This document shows positions 36,238 to 48,500 of a DNA stretch of 64,000 bases, piece by piece; positions within the stretch are counted from its first letter, which is position 1, and every line of letters begins with the position of its first letter. This DNA is from Stratiolaelaps scimitus (taxonomy: Eukaryota; Arthropoda; Arachnida; Mesostigmata; Laelapidae). Both the position numbers and the translations under genes were made by a program. The notes beneath the pieces were generated by a model. It did no database searches. It was not told where the DNA came from and saw nothing but the letters and a program-made list of their open reading frames with translations. The stretch spans positions 3,968,001-4,032,000 of the forward strand of contig JABWDB010000008.1 in assembly GCA_019614645.1 (NCBI GenBank), given 5' to 3'.

Positions 36238-39200
36238 ATGTCGCTCATAGGTGTATGTAGGTACGGGCGCTTCGGCGTTCTGACGGCGTTTGTCCTCGCG
36301 GCAGTTCTTCTACCGACTGGTGTGCTGCCACAGTTCAATGACGCCGGCGGTTATGGACAATTCGGGTTCGGCTTTGATAACACAATCATCAAAACGCTTC
36401 GCGAGCCGTAAGTACGGACGGGAACTCTATGAAATGTTGCTTGATTTTTTGCACGGATATCTCGTATGGTGTTGTGATGTGAAAGCGCTCTCGACCATTG
36501 AACATCGCATTGTTTTATCGTTTGGAATAACTGGATCTTAGTACACACCTGTATTGTGCCTGCTCTTATTCGGTGTTTGGTTCCAAACTCGATTGTTGCT
36601 GAGAAAACATCCTTAACGAATCGATTGCAAAAGTTTAACTCACTTTCTCTGTTCACTAGCACGTACTTGATCGTTGCGTCGCGTTTCGTACGACCTGGTC
36701 AGATCTATCGGATCTACGTACAGCTGTTCGGATCTGAAAACACTGATCCGATCAATATTATCGCAGCTATACAGAGGGACGGAATCGAAGTGTCACATGC
36801 ATCGGAACAGGTTTGTGGTAAAGCTACCAATTTAGGGGGCGTAATACTGTTCGGTATATGTAAGACGTCCGTAATGACAATAAGATTCCCGAACGTAAAT
36901 CTGATAGGATTTCCAACGAAGATAACAAAAAGAGAGGCCAGCGCCCTATTCTGATGTGTGTTAATCCCGATGTTTGAAGCGCGCAATAATTTGCCATACG
37001 CAATTGCTATGTGGACTATGCTCGAACGAGTTTATGATCGCGGATGCGAAACAATCAGATGGTTGGATACATGTTGCTTACAATCTCATATAACGATATC
37101 ATGTGATTTGCATGGGCTTCTTACAAATGGCAACTATTCACAGGTGACTCCTGGCATGTCCACGGATGTGCTAATGCAGGTCCCTACCACTAGTGTACAA
37201 GGACGGTACAAGCTGCGCGTAGAAGGCAACGTCAATGGGGTGCTTGGCGGTACGGCATTCGTAAACGAAACCGTACTGGAGTTCTCGCAGAGGTCTATGA
37301 CGATTTTCGTTCAAACGGATAAGCCCCTCTACATGCAGGGACAGATCGGTAAGGGCAATAATCAATTGAGGAGCCCCCGGGGGGAGCACATTGTAAACGA
37401 GAACCGCCCTTGCATTATATGATTGACAATTGTTAACGCCGCTTCAGCTAGAGCGCACCCACCTACGTTTGTTTCTGCGACATGTGACCTCCCCATTCAT
37501 ATGTTTCCCATTGAGGACCTCACGAAGGATCTTCTTTGTCGTAGGCCAACATTAGCGGGCTAACATTCGCTATGTTTTTTTTGGATTAATTCCAGTCAAA
37601 TTTCGCGCTTTGCCACTCACGACACAATTGAAGGCGTTCTCAGATTCGGTCGATGTCTATATGCTCAATCCGAATCGGACTGTCATGAGACGCTGGCTTT
37701 CGCGTCGCACAAATCTTGGGGCTGTCTCGCTCGAGTACCCATTATCCGAGCAGCCACATTATGGCTGGTGGACAATCCAAGTCATCGCACAGGGTCAAGT
37801 CGAGGAGCACAGCTTCCGTGTCGAGGAGTACTACCAGACTCGATTTGAAGTGAACGTCACAATGCCTTCGTACTTCGTCATGTCACAGGAGTTCGTCGAA
37901 GGATCTGTTATGGCTAAGTAAGGCTCCTTCTCAAAGGGGAATTGTTCGCGTTAATTTCCATTTCGACAATGTCCAACCATGTGTACATACGTTCCTATCA
38001 TACGGGCGAGCGATTGACACGGTTCGGTATTGAGGACGCGGATTGTCCCGGCCGCCTCAGTGAGTATCACCAGTGAATAAAAATAATAATTTTTGTTATA
38101 CTTATCCCCTTCTCGTTGCTGTTTCTTATTCTGTTTTAGTTTCACGTCTGGTGCTGCTGTTACGGGTAATCTAACGCTGCGAGCAAGCGTTGAGCCTATC
38201 CGGCCAACATACGATATACAGTACCAGTATGTGCGTTCTATCGATCAGAGTTTCCGCTGGTTCGAAGGGTTCATGAACTTCAAATTCGCCGTGCGCGATC
38301 TCCTACTGCTCAGTCCCCGACTTGACGGTATGAAGATTGTCGTCAAGGCGGAGGTTGGCGAACGGTTCTTAGATCTCATCGAAATGGGAGAGTCTGCTAC
38401 AATTGTGTTTAATTCCACGCTCAAGTTATCCTTTCTGGGCAACTCGCCACAGGTGTACAAGCCCGGTATGCCCTTCAAAGCTTACGTGAGTATATTCGAT
38501 TAACTATTGACTTGTTGTTGTTGCTGTTGCTGCTGTTGATGATAGCGTAGAAGCAGTGGATTATGAATGTCCAAAACGTTGATGGCCAATGTTATGGCTC
38601 TTCTATCTACGAGTGGTTCACTCATATATACCCACCAATTTCAGGTCGCACTGTCATACCACGATAATTCCCCGCTTGAAAAAGGCGTACTGATCGGCAA
38701 ACGTATCGACGAGTATCTAGGCATCAAGGTGCACGGCTCGCGCAGCAGCGGAAACATGGTTCCCGTTCGAGTTCCTTTCCAAAACAATATGTGGGAAATC
38801 GGTTTTGATACTGGAAGTCCCCTTGGCGGGCAAGAGCTCAGCCCGCCGCTTATCCGAATTGAGGTTAGATGCTTATTGGACTTTAGGAAATCGAATGTTG
38901 ATAAGCTTAGCAAAATCGCAAGGTACCCACAGCGTCCTAACTTCACACGGATGTCAGTAGCTTCAAGTTAAGCGAACGCATTTCGTGATGACCGCGACAG
39001 AAAACTCTTAACAAAAAGCAAAATTTTATATTCTCGACAAAGCCACAACAAACATTTATTGACAATTTTTTCTCCTGCGAACAATGTTTCAACAGGCGTC
39101 GTTCTTCGACGACTATTTAGGTCGTGCCAACAATGAGCTGCTGCTCTATCCCGAGTTCTCGCCGAGTGGCTATCACATTCAGGTGACAACGTCGACGAAG

Positions 39201-42200
39201 TCGCCGAAGGTGGGCGAGTACATCATCTTCCACGTTCGAGCTAACTACTTCGTCGAGCAATTCTCGTATCTCGTCGTATCCAAAGGCATGGTGCTGCTGA
39301 CTGGCCAGGAGGTGATGCAGAGCTCATCGATTCGAACGATGGCCGTGTCGCTCAGCGCCGAGATGGCACCATCCGCGACTGTCGTCGTGTTTGACGTGCT
39401 CAAACGCGAGGGTCGAATTATAGCCGATTCGTTGACGTTCGCTGTCGACGCTATCTCGAAGGACAAGTTCACCGTGCATCTGAACAATCGAAAAGACAAA
39501 ACCGGCGACAATGTCGAGGTGGCTATCTACGGACCGCCGGGAACCTATGTCGCTCTCTCGGGCCTCGAACGATCCCTGTATGAAATGCACGCGGGGACAC
39601 AGCTCAGCTATTCGGAGGTGGTCGAAAAAATGAACTCGTTCATCCCTACGAACGGAACGCTGAAACACGAAACGATGTCGCATATGGGCGACGTCAGCAC
39701 TTACGTTAACTTCCCATCTTCGTCGTATGGCCTCGATGCGAACCGAACATTTGCCGTAAGTATCGATGATAGGGTCGAATTGTGGTCAATGTACAAATGT
39801 TTTTGTTTTAAGCGTATGTTTCTTGTACACGCGCGAGCGGTCTCATTAATGTTCGCCCTGCGCCGAACTTGTACGACACACACGCGCACACAGATACACA
39901 CACACGTTCTGTACGTGTTTCACGTGGAAGGGCGCTGAAAGCACACAGACGAATTGTTATTCATTTCCTATCCGTGCGTGTATTTTGTTATTAGTACGCC
40001 GGCCTGGTCGTGTTCACCGACGCCACCGTTACCCGTATTCGTGACGAGTGCAACATCACCGCTGGTTACCTTGGCTGTTACGATGGATCATGCTATCCTG
40101 CGTCGCGTCGTTGTGACGGCTTCCGTGACTGCTCGGACGGATCGGACGAGACAGCCTGTCCCGATGACCGTATCGATGTTCAGAAGTTCCGTATGTTCCG
40201 GACCAATCGGTACCTTCTGCAGTACACAAACTCCTGGTTGTGGAAGGACATCAATATCGGCTCACTTAACCGCTATATTTTCACCTTGCCCGTGCCGGAT
40301 GTACCAACCCAGTGGATGATTTCAGCATTCGGTATGACGGAGGCCACAGGATTCGGCATTCTCACGAAGCCTATCTCGGTAAGGATTTAACGCATTCGAT
40401 ATCATTAGCAGTTGCATCGTTCAACTAATTAGTCGTCCGCTCGTAGAACGCAGGTTCTTTCGTGAGTTAGAGTACGCGGAGCAGCGTGTTCGTTATTTTT
40501 TCACGTCTCGATCTCGTTTCGTTCATTCTGCTACAGTTTTCAAGCGCGAAACCCTTCTATATGACTGTCGAAATGCCCACGCACATCCGCCTGGGGGAAC
40601 AAATCGGCATCCGGGTGACAGTTTTCAACTATCGACTGTATGAGACGGAGGTCCTCGTCACTCTCGCAAACTCTCCTGACTATAAATTTGTTCACGTCGA
40701 TCCGTTTGGCCTCGTCAGCTCGTACAGGCCAAAGACGAGTTTTGGTGAACATCAACATCTCGTGTTTGTGAGTGCCGTTTATCCCTTTAGCTAAGTGTAT
40801 GATTATTGAATTTCGTTTAATTGAAAATATAGCTTTCGTCAAATCTGCGAACGCCAACGTTGCTTCAACATGAGTATGCCTAATTGCTATTGTAGTGTAT
40901 TATTAGTAATTGTTAGGGCGTTCCTACTTATAGCTCTACATAGGTTACCATCCACTCGCGTAATTACGGTGGTATCAGTTCAAGCAAAGGCTCACCATAA
41001 GGCCGTCTCCCTATCTCGTGAATGACAGGTGAAACCGGGGAAATCGTTTGAGGTTTACATGCCAATTGTGCCCGTCCGCATGGGCCAGATCAACGTCACC
41101 ATTCAGGCCAAGACGCAGATTGCCAAAGATCAGATGACCAAGTCGGTGTTCGTCGAGTCCGACGGCATCGTTCAGGAGCGGCACATCTCGATGCTCCTCG
41201 ATCTCTCACAGGGCGCGTATCTGATCAAGTATCTCGATACCAATATAACGGAGACCCCAATTCTGCCGTTCCGTGAGGATCGGCTATACATTTTCGGCAG
41301 TAATCGGGCAACCGTGTCAATTGTTGGCGACGTCGTTGGGCCAGCCTTTCCCACGATGCCCGTGAACGCGAGTACGATGCTCGATAAGCCGTCCTTCTGC
41401 GGTGAACAAAATATGTTCAACTTTGCCGCAAACATGTGGACACTTATGTACCTCCGACTTACTGGACAGTACAAGCAAACGGAGCAAAAGGATGCTTTCA
41501 TCTATCTAAACCTGCGTGAGTCTTCCTTCAAACCTAGTCTAACCTAATCGACGTGCTGTGAAGTATCTTGCATAAACACAGACAAGCGTGCGAACGTATC
41601 TGAGTACATATCCATATATAAATATATATATATATATATATGATGCAAGTATCAGTTCCATCTGACACTAACCTAATGTCTAATTAGCGCGTGATTTCTT
41701 GTGACACGGACTGATCTGCAACGGTCAGCCTCAGCACAAATTTCAGACGACGATCCAATATCAGAGCATCTAATACAACTAATCTAACTTTTCCGGGCTG
41801 ACCCACAGCCGACGTCTTTAACGTCCACGAAACTGCTTTCGACATAAGACCCTTCATAATATCACAACATCTAAATTATCTAAAATTATCCGTTCTTCTC
41901 TAATCCATCCCGTATGGGTCGTCCCGTCTCTCTTCGCAGTTTACCAACGACAGCTGCAGTTCCAAAACGATGACGGAAGCTTCACGGTTTTCCGTTGGCA
42001 CCGACGTCCCAGTGTCTGGTTGACGGCGTTCGCCTTGCGTACGTTCCAGCGTGCAACGTTCCAAGAATGGGAACACTATATCTATATCGATCCAACGGTG
42101 ATCCGACGAGGAATGGAGTGGCTCCTGAGGACTCAGTCGGATGAGGGAAGCTTCCACGAGGTCTCGATTTATCCATACGACCGAAAGATGAATCCCTACT

Positions 42201-45200
42201 CCGAAGGACACTTTGAGCGATTACGTTATACGAACGTCTCACTCACGGCTCATGTACTGATCACCCTCTGTGAGGTTAGTCGGTTAGGCCAACCAGCGTT
42301 GACAGTTGAATGATTTCAATAATTTCCATGGCTAGCAGTTGGATTAGAAATGGCGTATCTCGAGTATATGACTGATTACTCCTATATATGATTGTGACAG
42401 GATTATCTGTAGGAAGTATACGGGGTTAATATGGCAAAAATATTACTCTAATTCGGTACCTATTGTCGTATGTTATTATTATTATTATTAATTACACATC
42501 GTCGGCAACAGGACATCTAATGTAGAACACGGCCATTTAAAATATTCCTGCCGTTGTTGACTTGTTTCACTGCCTTGTAACACAAGACGTCTATGTTCTG
42601 TCATACTTGCGCCAGGTGAAAGATCTCGGAGGTGAAGTGGGGGCTCGAATGACAACGGCCCGAGGTGCTGCTCGTCGCTATCTCGAGCAGAAATTGAACA
42701 TCATTCGCAACTGGGAAGACCCGTATGAGTTGGCTATTGTCGCCTACGCACTCACGATCGCTAATAGTGACGATGCGGAGGACGCCTTTAAATATCTCGA
42801 CGAACGCAAGATGGAGGCAGCTGGAATGATGTAAGTTGTCGTCTGAGGACAGTTTCGCTTCCAGGTAATCATCTTTTTTGGCCGTGTCGAAAATTCCCTC
42901 TGCCAATTAGAATCGATTCGTTTCTCATTGATTGATGCTAAAAGGCAATTACGACTTGAGCATCACAACAGATTCGATAAGGCAAAGCGACAATAACGCT
43001 AATCACCAGAGATGCGTGCAAGTACTAACACAGCAGCTTTTCAATGACGCAGCTATTGGGGCCGCGTCAAAGTGGAGCCTCCACGCGACAAGTACGAAAA
43101 CCAACGGCCGTATCGTCAACCGCGCTTGCCAGCGCTTTACGAGGCCTCAAATGTCGAGACAACAGCGTACGGTCTCCTGACGTTCGTGAAACGCAACGCG
43201 GTCATCCAGAAGCAAATGGTCGAATGGCTCAATTGTCAACGACTGCACGACGGTGGATGGTCGAGTACGCAGGATACGGTTCTAGCGATGCAGGCGCTGA
43301 CCGAGTACACGATACAGAATCGGTTAACTGACGTCGTAGATCTCACTGTGACTGTGGACGCACCTTCGACGCCCGGGTTTACTCGCGAACTGCGCATAAG
43401 TAAGTAATTGGTTATCGGGACACGGATGACTTGTTGTTTATTATGCTGCCACCATTGGGGATTACCTGTGCATGTGATATGAGGTGATGATATTTAGTTT
43501 ATTGTGCTTTATAGATTTGTGTTCGATATGATATTTTAGGCTATAGTCCATTCATGTTTGGCAAAACAGTGACATACTATTGAACATTGAATAACAGGGA
43601 GGCCCATCTAAATCCCAACTCGATAGAGTCAAAATCGAATAAAATAAAATATATCTGCGATGAAACTCGTACTGTAGGAAAATCGTTCACCAGAAAAAAA
43701 TGGAGATGAAAAATCTTTCATCGAGCTATTAAATTTGTCCATACGCGTACCGTATTTGAGTCGTATGTCAAACTTAGTATAGGCTGCAAGTTTCACCTTT
43801 GAACAGTTCGCTACTGTATGCCCTAGGGGGCCGCATGTATAACATGTCAATTTAGGGATCTAACTGACGACATAACAAGCGTCTTTGTTCTCCACGCTGC
43901 AATCAGACAAGGAGAACCTGAGCAAGCGACAGGCGCTTACCATCCCGAACGCTTTCGGTGGCGTCTTGGTAAAGGTACAGGGTTCAGGTCTCGCTATACT
44001 GCAAATGCATGTCCAATACAATATTGATACCTGGAAGCATCTCGTTACGCAGCCACCGGCTAGAGCGTTCGACCTCGACATCCGGCAGTACTCATTTGGA
44101 AGAAATAATTCACACATCACCTTCACGTGAGTAGTATGATACAATAACAAGAATAATAAAAAATAATGACTACTACAATCATTGAAAAATTGCAGCTCCT
44201 TAAATAAACCAATAAAGATTTACCATTTACCATTTACCATTCTGTTCAACTGAAACATTTGTCGAAGCTATACAATGCATTCGTTGTGGCACGCATTGAC
44301 GCACATATTAGCGTTCCTGTAATACACGATCATGTCTGCCTGCCCGCCTATTCTGAACCGGTAGTACGTTATCATGTCGTTATCATGTTGCTTGACTGAT
44401 AAGATCTTTTCGTTCGGTTTTGCAGTTCGTGCCAACGGTGGACCCGAACTGAAGAATCGATGGCCAGTGGTATGGCCGTCCTCGAAGTGAACCTCCCATC
44501 CGGATACTTCGTTCAACAACAGAAGCTCGACAGCTACGTCCGCTATGCTCGTGTGCGAAATTTACGTGAGGCACGCTACCAGGAGAAGCGGGTCGAGATT
44601 TACTTTGACTACGTAAGTAGATGCGAAACTCCGGCTCTTAGGTCTCGGAGCATGGGACTATTGCTGAGTGATGTGCTTAGTGGCGCTAGCGATTTTTGGA
44701 TCTGCCTTCGCTCGTGCTGGTAATAGGGCCGAGTTATCAAGGCTGCCAAAGGCTGTTCCATTTGAATTTTATGATACCGATATCCAGCCACGTCGACACT
44801 ATATATATATATATATGGGGATTTTCCATCAATTATTTAACTACTATTATAAATGAAACCGTTGTCACTTTTCCACAGCTGGATGAAGAACCAATTTGCG
44901 TAGACCTTACGATCAACCGCTGGTATCCTGTTGCCAACATGTCGAGATTCATCTCCATCAAAGTCTACGATTACTATGCTCCAGGTATTTATTATATTTT
45001 AGCAACATATCCACATTATAATAATATAATGCGCATCACTAGCCGCATTTGTTGGTTAACGTCTACGTCAAACCCATTGCATGTGACAGGCGATTTACTC
45101 AATAGGTGACGTATACTATTTAAATATATGTACCCTCAGTGGAGACTAACTTTGCTCTTTTGAAGTTTAACCCTTTTGTATTTATTTGATTGCTGAAGGA

Positions 45201-45535
45201 GAAACCGAAGTTGTGCGAAGTTCGTCCTGTGACGGTCTCTAACCCATTGATATCTATGTTGCTTGTGTAGAATCGAACACATTCAAGTAGCTACTTATTG
45301 ATTTAAATCCCTTCACCCTCCGCACCTGTTTCTGCTTGCAGAGCGTTTCAACGAATCCATGTTCGAGATGTACCATCTGTACGCAATGTCAATTTGCCAC
45401 GTTTGCGGCTCCTATCAATGCCCGTATTGTCCTGTGTTCAGCCATTCCGGCCCAGGGTCACAGCCAACGTATCGTAGTCTTGGTCTCGCACTAGCTGTGC
45501 TAGTGCTAATCCGAGCGGCCGGCATTGACCGATAG
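36238..45535 (+). CDS. Mcr-like: MCR-like alpha-2-macroglobulin with LDLa domain (17 exons, 1592 residues)
   Basis: Exons: 36238-36407, 36660-36810, 37144-37348, 37596-37917, 38140-38485, 38645-38863, 39096-39755, 39995-40378, 40537-40767, 41029-41515, 41940-42274, 42616-42830, 43053-43399, 43907-44126, 44426-44612, 44879-44984 and 45342-45535. All have GT-AG sites and join in phase. The ATG directly follows an acceptor, implying an upstream untranslated exon. Domains: signal peptide (about 1-31); macroglobulin domains starting at TYLIVASRFVRPGQIY; an LDL-receptor class A repeat with six Cys (710, 719, 724, 731, 737, 746) and the calcium-box CSDGSDE; then the A2M and thioester domains with motif PSFCGEQNM (Cys1020, Gln1023); a DGSF..WLTAF helical region; CUB; and receptor-binding domain (MAVLEVNLPSGYF). 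The tail has ICHVCGSYQCPYCP followed by a short hydrophobic end, like a GPI-anchor signal. The LDLa domain is typical of the MCR/Tep6 branch. Such proteins opsonise microbes or build septate junctions. Oddities: Phe replaces the first Gly of GCGEQ, and no catalytic His is obvious downstream. Confidence 0.92.
41621..41642. repeat. TA microsatellite in a macroglobulin intron
   Basis: A TA run inside the intron between the thioester-motif exon and the next exon. Confidence 0.85.
43629..43860 (-). mobile_element. Intronic relic of a retroelement Gag-type zinc knuckle
   Basis: On the minus strand, inside the macroglobulin intron between exons 13 and 14, the frame reads LTCYTCGPLGHTVANC. This is a perfect C-x2-C-x4-H-x4-C zinc knuckle as found in nucleocapsid/Gag proteins of retroelements and in some LINE ORF1 proteins. 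An in-frame stop lies a few codons upstream, and the downstream part has no further recognisable domain. It is therefore best read as a truncated, dead insertion in antisense orientation to the host gene. A cellular zinc-knuckle gene fragment is the alternative. Confidence 0.45.
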
Positions 45536-48500
45536 CAGTGAGAGTCCAGAATGAGAGAGAGAGAGAGAGATGGATGATGCTGGCCGCAGACTTCTTTCGT
45601 AATCCCTGAGGACAACAAGGACCTACAGCAATAACGTGAAGAGACGGTCCTTGTTATCGCATAGCGAAAAGGGATCGAAATACCTGAAGAACGTCTGTTC
45701 AACATTTATAGCGATAACCGAGTAACGTGTCGCTGATAAACTCTCTCTGTCCCTGAACAGGTTCGTTGCGCTGTTTGAGAAGCAATACTGTAGCAACGTG
45801 GTCCAATGTGAACCAAGCATACCGAAGCGCGTTGAAGCCATCTTGGACTCTACCTTGAACAATTGCATAAGCAAACAAACCATACCCTCAAACAGAGCTG
45901 GTACAGTTAACACACTAAATGACAGCTAACTGCAACATCAATGATGTTCAGTGACTTGATCAAATGTAGGCAGCGGACAGCTATTATTTTCCTCATCTAT
46001 GCGTTTCTATGTCGTTGTCTATATATTCTACATAATGTCAGCGCAAAACAAACTAACTAAAACAAAATTGCCAAGAGCAAATTCGCCTGAATGACTTAGC
46101 TATTCTTGTAGTCGTTCTAATCGAAAGGCACAATTTCGATAGTCATCGTGAATTTAGCGAGACCGTTAAGAGACAGGTTTTCTTTGTAAAAACAGAGTGC
46201 ACAAAGCATTTAAATCTAACTGTCTCGAAGTTTCCACGCACTTAATGCTGCGGTTCTTATAATATATTATTGTTAGTCTGCATATATTGTTCACCATTTC
46301 TCCTATATAATACAGGTAAAATGATATCTGTATATGAATCAGACAGAAGATAGACGTCAGTCCAAAACCGAGTCGGGTTGCAGTGTAATACTACTTAGAT
46401 AGGTGGTTATGTAGCAACGACAGCCGCTGCAACAGGCTGTGAGAAGCAAGGCAACAGAAACAATGTAATTTAACAGAGTGTCACAGTAACGACTATGGTT
46501 GCACTGGACGAGTGAGTGGAGAACGCTGACGAAATGAGAAGCCTCAATATGCAGCAAAAGTAATGAGCGAATGAACGAGGCTCGTTGTTCTACTGATTTT
46601 GCATAGCGTGAAGTTATGAAAAGCGGACAATAGCAACAACAACATTATGTGCTTGCTTCGGATCGATCAGGACTGATCAGACAACGATCAGCCAATCAAG
46701 CACTGTGTGTGCTATGCGGAAAATAATTAGACACGAGATTCCGATGGATTACCAGTGAAAGGCAGCTCGTTTTAATTTATTATGATTTCATTATTTCGTA
46801 GAATACTGCTCTTATTATAGTGATTAAATAATATATATATATACACGACTGCCATATGACGAATGTTTTTCGAATTTAATAATTTATTTCTAATAGCACT
46901 CTGTCGTAATTCAGCAATCTAATCAGAGAATCTCATCTTGTACATAGTGAAATCATACATTTTTACATATTATTACTAATAAAAAGCGTGCTGTGAAAAT
47001 CACAACCATGATTTCGGGTCTTTTTTAGTTCTACTTCCTGTGGATCTGAGTGTAGAGAAAACTAGCCACTTGCGCCATATTCTGTCAACTGGGTGCAAAT
47101 GAATCATTGGAGTGTCGATCACATCAATCGAATGTACAGCAGTATAGTTAACAAGGAAGTGACTTAAGCGCGATCTAGTCCAACTGCTGCAGCGTTTGCG
47201 TCGTTCATTTCAAGGAGATTGATTTCAATCTCACTGAGATGTTGGGGAACTAATAATTCTACAAAGCTCTAGTTCACATTTACCATTGTACCTGTAATAG
47301 TTCCACGTTCATGCACCAGTAGATGTCCTTCTCCGTCACAGTCGTCGTGCTGAGTTGTCCCATTTCTAACACAAGTCTAAGGGTGCCATCATCTACGAGA
47401 GCAAAAATATTATGAGTGTTCACGTACGCTTTACACAGGGGTAAACTCCGTTCGAAGGCAGCCGTTTAACGTTAGATCGTCGTCCATAGAGGGGGGAATC
47501 GTTGAACGTCAGCTCGGTGAGCAGAGGAATGAGGTAGAGAATTCACAGAATTTTCCTTCGAAAGTACACAAACACTTTATTCACAGGTAGTCACGTAGCC
47601 ACAATGGTGTGTCCGCCGGGGATAACCAAAACCTAGCATAATATTCCTGTGCGAGACTTTTTCAATTATCTCCTCTTTGTTCTAGCCTATACAAATACGT
47701 ATTACTATCACGAATGTAATACGTTGTATTAACAGTAATATTGTAATTAGAACCAGTAACTACAATTGTATGCATTGCGAACGACATTGCATGAATCCAT
47801 GAGCGTGCGCGGTTGGGTGGACCGTTGTGTGTACATAACTATGGGACTAAATTTAATTAACAACGACTTATCACAGCTTTTGAATAGGACACGCACTGAA
47901 GGGTTAAAAGGTCCACGGTCAGCAGGCTCACGAAAACAAAACAGCATTAAACTAGAGTAAAAGCTACGAAGCGCACATGAAAAAAGTAAAAGCTACACAT
48001 GTAGATTTCTCCATCGGCTACGCAGCGATAGTTGCGTATCTACTATATGCTCTGTCCTCAAAGCTGAACCACGTTAAAGACCGATATCGGACAGTCATGA
48101 TAACTGGTGCAGTTCTTTTCCATTTTCCCCTGCTCCGTAGCCTCGTTGTAGCTCGTCATTTCGGGAACGCTGTTTTCTGGAATACTGCAAAATATATAAG
48201 AGGACATCTTGAAAAACATATTTTATTAATCCACTTCCGAAATTTAACGTTAAATTGGACGACCTCGTACGATACGTAACCTCAACGAAGACAGACAATA
48301 GCCCAATGATCGAGAACGAGCGCAAGCTAATTTGAAACTTTTGAGTTAAGTTTTTCAATTTTATATGGAGAACGTCGTTGCTGAGCTACTACTAACTTCA
48401 ATTTTGCTTGAGACTAGCACGTGTTTCAGAGCTAGCACATGTGAATGATATGGACAAAAATTCATAGTTGTAATAGTATCTATATATATATATTTTTTTT

